From positions 3,658,001 to 3,722,000 of the forward strand of contig NZ_CP163302.1 of NCBI RefSeq assembly GCF_041022165.1: a DNA stretch of 64,000 bases, read 5' to 3'. Every line of letters starts with the position of its first letter. The first letter of the stretch is position 1. Source of the stretch: Sinomonas sp. P10A9. Lineage in GTDB: Bacteria; Actinomycetota; Actinomycetes; Actinomycetales; Micrococcaceae. The notes below the pieces were generated by a model, which was given only the letters and a program-made list of their open reading frames with translations, was not told the DNA's origin and ran no database searches. Position numbers and translations under genes: made by a program. Shown piece after piece: positions 53,675-64,000 of the stretch.

Positions 53675-55837
53675 CTACTGCCCCCGGGTCTCGTCCCGCT
53701 CCTGGAGCCGGCTGAACATGGCGTTGTAGGCCACGAGGTCGGCGTCGTTGTCCCGGTCTGCCGCACGGTCGCTGCGGCGGGTCTCGCGGGCGTCCGATCT
53801 GGACCACATGATGGCCACGCCGATGGCCACGAACAGGGTCGGAATCTCGCCGATGCCCCACGCGATGCCGCCGCCGGTCTGCTGGTCAACGATCGCGGAC
53901 TCACCCCAGGGGCGCCCGAGGTTGCCGAAGTACGTCGGTTCGAAGAGGATCGTGGCCCCCATGATCGCCACGCCGAAGAACGCGTGGAACGCCATGGTCG
54001 CGAGCAGCACCACGAGCCGCATCGGGTAGGCGAGCCGCCGCGGCAGCGGGTCGGAGCCGATCATCGTCAGCACGAAGATGTACCCCGTGAGCGTGAAGTG
54101 GAGGTTCATGAGCTCGTGGCCCACGTGATCACGCATCGCGTACCCGAACAGGTCGGAGTAGTAGAAGAGGACGATCGATCCGGCGAAGTTCGCGGCGGCG
54201 AAGAGCGGGTGGGTCACGAGCTTGGACCACCACGAGTGCACGAACACGAGCAGCCATTCCCGCAGGCCACGGCTGCCGTCGCGGCGCGGCGCGAGGGCCT
54301 TGAGCGCGAGCGTCACGGGCGAGCCGAGCACGAGGAACAGCGGGGCCACCATGGTGAGCATCATGTGGTCCACCATGTGCGCCGAGAAGAGCACGCGCCC
54401 GTACACCGCGGGCGGCCCGCTCGTGATATACGTCAGGAACGCTAGACCCGTGAACCAGGACAGCGCCCGAAGCCACGACCACGAGTCGCCGCGCCGGGCC
54501 ACCTTGACCATCCCGAGGATGTACGTCGCCGCGCCGAACACGGCCACCGCGACCCACAGCCAGTCTGCGCGCCACTCGGTGATCCAGCGCGACGCCGTGA
54601 GCTCGGGTGGGAGCTCGTAGCCGCTGAGAATGAACCCGGGCGAGGCGTCCGCAGCGTACGTGGTCGGCTCCGGCGGGGCGGACCGGGAAAGTGCGACGGC
54701 GAGCCCGGACACGGCGCCCATGACTACGGCCTCGACGCCAATCAGCTGCCACAGGACGCGGCGCGCCGACGCACCGCGGCCCAGCTGGGGGATGACCCAC
54801 TGCCGGTGCATGAAGCCGATACCGCCGAGCACGATCGCGAGGGTGGCCTTGGCGAGGATGATCTGCCCGTACGAGGAGGTGAACAGATCGCTCAGGTGGG
54901 GCAGCCGGATGAGCGCGTTGATGACACCGGACGCCACGACGAGCACATAGGCGAAAAGCGCGAGCGCGGAGAACCTCCGCAGCGTCGTCTCGGTCGCGTC
55001 TGAAGCCCCGGGGAGGCGCACAGCGCCGCGTTCCCCCTTCCCGCCGGCGAGCGTGCGGCCGAGCAGGGCGAGAACCGCGATGCCCCCGACCCACAGCGAC
55101 GCCCCGATGAGGTGAAGGAAGAGGGAGTTGATGGCGCCCTCGTGGTCGTTCGAGCTCGCCGAGTGTCCGATCAGGGCCATGGGCGCCAGCCCGATGACGG
55201 CAAGGAGCCCGGTGAGCGCGAGCCCTGTGAGGGACCGGACAGCGAAGAGGAGCGTCGCGACGACCGCCGCGATGATCACCGTGACGAGCCAGGCCCGCCC
55301 CACGTCGAGGCTCGTCATGTAGAAGACGAGCTGCTTCGTGTAGTCGGCGCCGCCGGAGATCGGCTGCCCCACGATGTCAGAGTGCGTGAGGATCAGGACG
55401 GCGATCGAGCTGAGCGTCCAGGCGATGGCTCCGCCGGTGGCGATCTTCAGAGCCCGGGTGAAGGCGGGATGCTCATCGGCTCCGTCGGTCTCGCGTGCGG
55501 GGACGTCGTCGGCCGCGCGGTGCGAACGCTGGGGTTTGGGGTGCCGCGGGAGGATCACGACGGCGAAGGTGATCCCGCCGATGACCAGGGCCAGCGAGAG
55601 GTTGAGCACCGTCTTCGCGATCGGCAGGCCCCACCGCACGAGCGTGCCGGGATCGAGGACCTGCCGTGCCCCGGCGGCGCCCGAGAACAGCAGCGCGGCA
55701 ACGAGAGCCAGAATCGCCGCGGCCAACGCGGCGACCGACCATCCCCGCGCGAGAGCCGATTGTCCTGTCGCGGCGGCGGGCGTCTCGGCGGCTGGACGGA
55801 CGGAGGCAGATCGAGGCACCAGTCCATTGTCCCCCAC
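53675..55837 (-). CDS. CopD / CtaG fusion membrane protein
   Basis: 720-residue membrane protein with about 14 segments, GTG start at 55835-55837. N-terminal half resembles the CopD copper-uptake domain (SSNDHEGAINSLFLHLIGASLWVGGIAVL); the C-terminal half (about 430-690) resembles the CtaG/Caa3 cytochrome oxidase assembly domain (SAHMVDHMMLTMVAPLFLVLGSPVTLALK). This fusion is common in actinobacteria and is thought to deliver copper to cytochrome c oxidase. Many His/Met residues lie in or near membrane segments. On the same strand 92 bp upstream of the thioredoxin-NHL gene start. Confidence 0.9.
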   Translation of the reverse strand: MGDNGLVPRSASVRPAAETPAAATGQSALARGWSVAALAAAILALVAALLFSGAAGARQVLDPGTLVRWGLPIAKTVLNLSLALVIGGITFAVVILPRHPKPQRSHRAADDVPARETDGADEHPAFTRALKIATGGAIAWTLSSIAVLILTHSDIVGQPISGGADYTKQLVFYMTSLDVGRAWLVTVIIAAVVATLLFAVRSLTGLALTGLLAVIGLAPMALIGHSASSNDHEGAINSLFLHLIGASLWVGGIAVLALLGRTLAGGKGERGAVRLPGASDATETTLRRFSALALFAYVLVVASGVINALIRLPHLSDLFTSSYGQIILAKATLAIVLGGIGFMHRQWVIPQLGRGASARRVLWQLIGVEAVVMGAVSGLAVALSRSAPPEPTTYAADASPGFILSGYELPPELTASRWITEWRADWLWVAVAVFGAATYILGMVKVARRGDSWSWLRALSWFTGLAFLTYITSGPPAVYGRVLFSAHMVDHMMLTMVAPLFLVLGSPVTLALKALAPRRDGSRGLREWLLVFVHSWWSKLVTHPLFAAANFAGSIVLFYYSDLFGYAMRDHVGHELMNLHFTLTGYIFVLTMIGSDPLPRRLAYPMRLVVLLATMAFHAFFGVAIMGATILFEPTYFGNLGRPWGESAIVDQQTGGGIAWGIGEIPTLFVAIGVAIMWSRSDARETRRSDRAADRDNDADLVAYNAMFSRLQERDETRGQ

Positions 55838-55878
55838 CGACAGCGTAGCGGGCGCCGCCGCCCGAGGCCCCGAGACGC

Positions 55879-55915
55879 CAGAGGGGGCAACGGCGCGCGG
55901 CCGCTGCCCCCTCTG
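55879..55915 (-). terminator. Terminator of the HU gene
   Basis: Long stem CAGAGGGGGCA / TGCCCCCTCTG with an inner CGGC/GCCG extension, 15 bp beyond the HU stop codon. Confidence 0.75.
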
Positions 55916-55929
55916 TGGTCTGGGAAGGC

Positions 55930-56214
55930 CTACTTGCCGGAGGCAGCAGCCTTGAGCTTGGAGCCAGCCGTCAGCTTGACGCTGTGTCCGGCCGGGATCT
56001 CGATAGCGGCGCCGGTCTGCGGGTTGCGGCCCGTGCGGGCTGCGCGCTCGGTGCGCTCGACGGCGAGCCAGCCCGGGATGCTGACCTTCTCACCCTTGGA
56101 AACGGAAGCCTCGAAGACCTCGAACAGTGCGTCGAGCACACCGTTGACTGCAGCCTGGCTGAGGCTGGTCTTGCCGGCAACTTCTGCGACCAGGTCGCTG
56201 CGGTTCTTAGCCAT
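55930..56214 (-). CDS. hup: HU-family DNA-binding protein
   Basis: Nucleoid protein, 94 residues, the usual length for a short HU. Starts MAKNRSDLVAEVAGKTSLSQAAVNGVLDALF; the DNA-binding arm has GRNPQTGAAIEIPAGHSVKL. Single gene with its own hairpin terminator and an AT-richer upstream gap (56215-56440) holding its promoter. Without the long basic C-terminal tail of mycobacterial HupB. Confidence 0.96.
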   Translation of the reverse strand: MAKNRSDLVAEVAGKTSLSQAAVNGVLDALFEVFEASVSKGEKVSIPGWLAVERTERAARTGRNPQTGAAIEIPAGHSVKLTAGSKLKAAASGK

Positions 56215-56442
56215 GTGTCCTCCTGGACGTTCGGGTTATTCATACCAGCCCTTCAGCGGGTGCGATGAGGGCTGCTGTTACGGCAACTTACCAGCTATCA
56301 CGGCCTCGGCCAGCGGATTTCCGCGTGTTTTCGCGGTTTTCTGGCGAATTTGGACGTCTGGGCACTCCATCTCATCCAAAGTGAAAGTATCGGTATCAAT
56401 TGTGCCGTGGCGGGTCGTCCCATGGACCGCTAGCGTGGGGAG

Positions 56443-57338
56443 GTGCCCGCGCGTATGCCGCTCTCCCCCCACCCAGTTGGCCCTCGTGGACGCGTGGTTC
56501 GGGGAATGGGAGCTCAGGGACGACCATTCGTGGGGCATCCAGGGCATCCATGTCCTGCGGATAGCCACCGCGCAGGGCGACGTCTCGGTGAAGGCCTCGG
56601 AGGCGACCCACCACATCGCGCGCGAGGCGCGCGCACCGTCAGATGACGGGGCCACTCCTGGACCTCGAGCCAGCGCGGACCCCGCGGATGCTCCACGCCG
56701 ATGTGCGCGCCGGGATTCTGGCCGCGACCTGGCTGCCCGGCCAGCTCGTCGAGGGCGGCCCGCACGCGTGCTCCGCCGAGGCGTTCCACCAGGCAGGCGA
56801 ACTCCTCGCGTTGGTGCACGTCCCTCGCGAGCAGACGAACAGCTACGATCCGTCGGCTCTGAACAAGGCCGTGGACTTCCTCGGGCGGGCGACGGACCTC
56901 GCCCCCGCAGAGCAGCTCCGCGCCGTCGGGCGTGTCATCGCCGGACATGAGTCCGCGCCGCGCTTGCTCGTCGCGACCCACGGCGACTTCCAGCCCCGCA
57001 ACTGGATCGAGCATGGCGACTGGTCGTCTGGGCAGGGCCTGATCAGCATCATCGACTGGGGACGAGCGGGCTACCGGCCGTGGGTGACGGATCTCGTTCG
57101 GCTCGAGCATGGCTGCTTCCAGCCCCGCCCTGACGAACCGGCGCACGACGCCGCGCAGCTGCGGGCGGCGTTCTATGCCGGCTACGGCCGCGACCCAGCC
57201 GAAGAGCCCGAGTCGTGGCGTCTCGACAACCTTCTCCAGGCACTGGGCACGATCGTATGGGCGCACGAAGTCGGTGACCCAGCGTTCGAGGACGAAGGCC
57301 GCAGGATGCTGGCACGCGTCGTCGAGTGGTTCGCCTAG
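56443..57338 (+). pseudogene. Aminoglycoside phosphotransferase-family gene, broken by two frame changes
   Basis: The N-lobe reads PTQLALVDAWFGEWELRDDH and on through KASEATHHIAREARA in one frame (about 56471-56635). The C-lobe, from about 56631, is in another frame, with catalytic loop THGDFQPRNWI and DWGRAGYRP (about 56980-57080). The natural start GTG 56443/ATG 56455 is in a third frame. The first shift falls at a C6 run (56465-56470), the second at a GC repeat near 56630. With both repaired the product would be about 300 residues, a normal length. Both breaks are in slippery tracts, so sequencing error must be considered. Confidence 0.75.
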
Positions 57339-57357
57339 CCCTTTCCTGGCGATCGGG

Positions 57358-58158
57358 CTAGGGTGCTGTGTCGCGCCGCTGGAACCACGCGACGGCCAGC
57401 CCGAGCAAGACCGCCGCCGTACCGAGGGCGATTCCCACGCTGGGCCAGTCGAGTCCGTTCGTGAGCGGATCGTGGCCCACGTACTGGTAGAACGGCGAGT
57501 ACTTCTGCGCCGGTTCGAGCCAGTCGACCACCGGCCCGAGGCCGTTGACGAGGTATGCCACGACGGCGAGGGCTGCGGGGATACCCTTGCTCAGACCCGG
57601 TTTCCCGGTCGCCGCGGAGAGCGCGAGGGCAAGCGACCCGAAGACGATGCCGAGCAGCGCGAGATGAGCCATGGCTGCGGCGATCTTGTCGGCGGGCAGG
57701 ACCAGATCCACCCAGCTGCCCTCCACGACGAGGGCAAATCCGGCGACAGCGGCGAGGAAAGCCGTCCCGATGACCATCGCCCCGGCCTTCTCGAGGACCA
57801 CGCGCCCACGGCTCACGGGCTCGGCAATCAGCAGCTCGAGCGTGTGGTGCTCCTCCTCGCCCGCGATCGCCCCGGCGCCCATCCCGATCGCGTACATGAG
57901 GACCACAATCGGGGCCATGAAGGAGAGAAGTTCTATCTGGATGTAGCCCGTGGGGGTCGACATGTCGGCGGCCTGTGTCGCGAAGAGATTGCGGAAAGCC
58001 TCGGGCATCTGCTCAAGCAGATCGTTCATGGACGGCTGGCCCTTGATGCTCGGCCAGAACGCTGCGTACATGCCCATGAGCACGACGAGGCCAGCGCCCC
58101 AGGCCAGAAGCGCCCGCCCTTGGTCACGAAGCGTTTTGAGCAGCAGGCTGGCCAGCAT
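57358..58158 (-). CDS. ABC-2 type transporter permease
   Basis: 266 residues, six membrane segments, the EEEHHTLELLIAEPVSRGRVVLEK loop of ABC-2 permeases. It overlaps the end of the ATPase gene by 35 bp. Together an exporter of unknown substrate (drug or lipid export is usual for such pairs). Confidence 0.88.
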   Translation of the reverse strand: MLASLLLKTLRDQGRALLAWGAGLVVLMGMYAAFWPSIKGQPSMNDLLEQMPEAFRNLFATQAADMSTPTGYIQIELLSFMAPIVVLMYAIGMGAGAIAGEEEHHTLELLIAEPVSRGRVVLEKAGAMVIGTAFLAAVAGFALVVEGSWVDLVLPADKIAAAMAHLALLGIVFGSLALALSAATGKPGLSKGIPAALAVVAYLVNGLGPVVDWLEPAQKYSPFYQYVGHDPLTNGLDWPSVGIALGTAAVLLGLAVAWFQRRDTAP

Positions 58159-59074
58159 CGGACTCGCCTCCGTAGTAGGTCAGGAACATCTCGTCGAGTT
58201 CGGCCTCAGCGCATTCGAAGTCAATGACAGTGTGGGCGGTCACCCGCCTGAGCAGTTCGTCGAGTGCCGACTGCGGCGCGCTGCAGCTCAGCGCCTGCCC
58301 CTCGACGGTGACGTCGCGGACCCCGGGCACGCCGGCAAACTCCTCGGCGCGCACGTCGTGGGCGAACGACGCCCGCACATGGTGCAGCGACTTCCCACTG
58401 AGGTCGGCGAGCCGCTCAACCGCCACGAGGCGGCCTTCACGCACGACGCCGATCCGGTCGGCTACGCGTTGAACCTCGCCGAGGATGTGGGAGGAGAGGA
58501 GGACGCTCCCCCCGCTCTCGGTATGCTCACGAAGGAGCGCGTGGAACTGGCGCTGGACGAGGGGGTCAAGTCCGCTCGTCGGCTCATCGAGAACGAGGAG
58601 CCGCGGTTCCGACATGAGGGCAAGGACGATCGCAAGCTTCTGCCGGTTGCCGCGCGAGAGAGTTCTGGTTCTCCGGTCAAGGTCGAGCCCGAGCCTGTCC
58701 GCCAGGGCCCTCGCTCTGGCCCGGTCATCGCGGCCGCGGAGGTGCCCGAGGTACGCGATGTGCTCGTGCCCCGTCAAGCGCGGGTAGAGCGAGGGCTCCC
58801 CCGGAACATACCCGACCAGGCGGTGTACGCCTACTGCGCTGGTCCACGTATCGAGGCCGAAGACGCTGGCCCTTCCCGCCGTGGGCCGGATCATGCCCAG
58901 CACGAGACGGATCGTGGTCGTCTTCCCCGCGCCGTTCGGGCCGAGATAGCCGAACACCTCGCCCGGCCCGATCTCCAGAGAGACGCCATCGAGGGCGAGC
59001 GTGTGGCCGAACCGCTTGCTGAGGCCCTCGAGAATCAATGGATGGTCCGAGCGGACCGAATCCGATGACGGCAT
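58124..59074 (-). CDS. ABC transporter ATP-binding protein
   Basis: 316 residues from the ATG at 59072-59074. Walker A GPNGAGKTT (about 44), signature LSRGNRQKLAIVLAL, Walker B LLVLDEPTSGLDP, and the switch His in SSHILGEV. C-terminal DrrA-like extension of about 90 residues. The signature LSRGN instead of LSGGQ is a known variant. Forms an operon with the permease. Confidence 0.93.
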   Translation of the reverse strand: MPSSDSVRSDHPLILEGLSKRFGHTLALDGVSLEIGPGEVFGYLGPNGAGKTTTIRLVLGMIRPTAGRASVFGLDTWTSAVGVHRLVGYVPGEPSLYPRLTGHEHIAYLGHLRGRDDRARARALADRLGLDLDRRTRTLSRGNRQKLAIVLALMSEPRLLVLDEPTSGLDPLVQRQFHALLREHTESGGSVLLSSHILGEVQRVADRIGVVREGRLVAVERLADLSGKSLHHVRASFAHDVRAEEFAGVPGVRDVTVEGQALSCSAPQSALDELLRRVTAHTVIDFECAEAELDEMFLTYYGGESDAGQPAAQNAS

Positions 59075-59146
59075 GGGCCCAGTATCCGAAGGGCGACTGC
59101 CCGAACATAGGGCCAAAGGTCGGTCAACTTGGATTCGGTTAAATGC

Positions 59147-59180
59147 AGTGGGGCCCCGACGTTGTTGTCGGGGCCTCACT
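59147..59180 (-). terminator. rRNA operon terminator
   Basis: Stem AGTGGGGCCCCGAC / GTCGGGGCCTCACT (one mismatch), 6-nt loop, just past the 5S gene on the minus strand and followed there by GCATTT. Confidence 0.8.
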
Positions 59181-59189
59181 GTGAATGGT

Positions 59190-59308
59190 TGTCCGGCGGT
59201 GTCCTACTCTCCCACACCCTGGCGGGTGCAGTACCATCGGCGCTGTGGGTCTTAGCTTCCGGGTTCGGGATGGGTCCGGGCGTTTCCCCCACGCTGTGGC
59301 CGCCGTAA
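59190..59308 (-). rRNA. rrf: 5S ribosomal RNA
   Basis: The minus strand reads TTACGGCGGCCACAGCG near its 5' end, then CCCATCCCGAACCCGGAAG and CCGATGGTACTGC, and TGGGAGAGTAGGACACCGCC near its 3' end, about 119 nt. Last gene of the rRNA operon. Confidence 0.96.
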
Positions 59309-59512
59309 CCCTTGCTCCGCGCGCCCCCGGGTGTGGGGGTGGGGAAGTGTGTGGTCACGGTGTTCCGTGAGTCGTTGTTCGGTTGTGGTGTTCTGCTGTG
59401 GCTGGTTCCCTGGGGTTTGTTGTCTGGGGACCGTATGGTGGACGCGTAGCATGGTTTCGTTCCCGCACCCGGGCCGCCCTTTTGGGGGTGGTGGGTGTGG
59501 TGGTGTTGAGGT

Positions 59513-64000
<4,488 letters not shown>

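Overview
The window comes from a high-GC actinobacterium, most likely a member of the Micrococcaceae (Arthrobacter/Sinomonas type). The signs are the strong GC bias at third codon positions, frequent GTG starts, an actinobacterial dCTP deaminase, the HU and PanD types, and a 16S-23S-5S operon with no tRNA in the 16S-23S spacer. The taxonomy is inference from gene content. Two features run off the window: the ppsA-type gene (3' end missing, left edge) and the 16S rRNA (5' part missing, right edge).

1-11.2 kb is a lactate and gluconeogenesis region. A leftward lutA-lutB-lutC-ppsA operon, a leftward FAD/Fe-S D-lactate dehydrogenase, a rightward lactate permease and a GntR/FadR regulator share the operator TGGTCNGACCA, which occurs at all three promoter faces. 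11.2-15.3 kb holds dcd, a secreted CAP-domain protein, small housekeeping genes and tRNA-Gly(CCC). 15.3-20.8 kb is an accessory stretch: a TetR gene with three operator-like palindromes, a vanadium-haloperoxidase-like secreted enzyme, two MarR regulators and an APC permease. 20.9-24.4 kb is a magnesium module: an M-box (ykoK) riboswitch, a divergent NRAMP-family transporter with altered metal-site motifs, and a soluble PRC/MgtE_N/CBS protein.

25.1-42.8 kb is the main accessory system, a nearly complete cycloalkanone (cyclohexanone-type) catabolic cluster. It contains an MHS-family importer, an AcoR-like Fis-type regulator, a lactone esterase, a cyclohexanone-monooxygenase-like Baeyer-Villiger enzyme, a ChnD-like alcohol dehydrogenase and an aldehyde dehydrogenase. 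Beyond a LysR regulator lies a dicarboxylate beta-oxidation set: class III CoA-transferase, acyl-CoA dehydrogenase, thiolase, enoyl-CoA hydratase and hydroxyacyl-CoA dehydrogenase. The same inverted repeat, GGTGTTCC-N5-GGAACACC, lies before the importer and before the esterase operon. The predicted flow is ketone, lactone, hydroxyacid, oxoacid, dicarboxylate, dicarboxylyl-CoA, then acetyl-CoA plus succinyl-CoA.

42.8-59.1 kb is mixed chromosome: MFS exporter, LysR, panD, phosphoesterase, AEC transporter, TetR with a 24-bp palindrome, SnoaL-like and NAD(P)-binding proteins, a possible HerA-helicase remnant, a thioredoxin-NHL protein, a CopD-CtaG fusion, HU, a frame-disrupted phosphotransferase gene and an ABC exporter pair. 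A family of intergenic repeats (GCCAGAGACCCCNCAA and its complement) recurs at three gene ends. 59.1-64 kb is a leftward rRNA operon.
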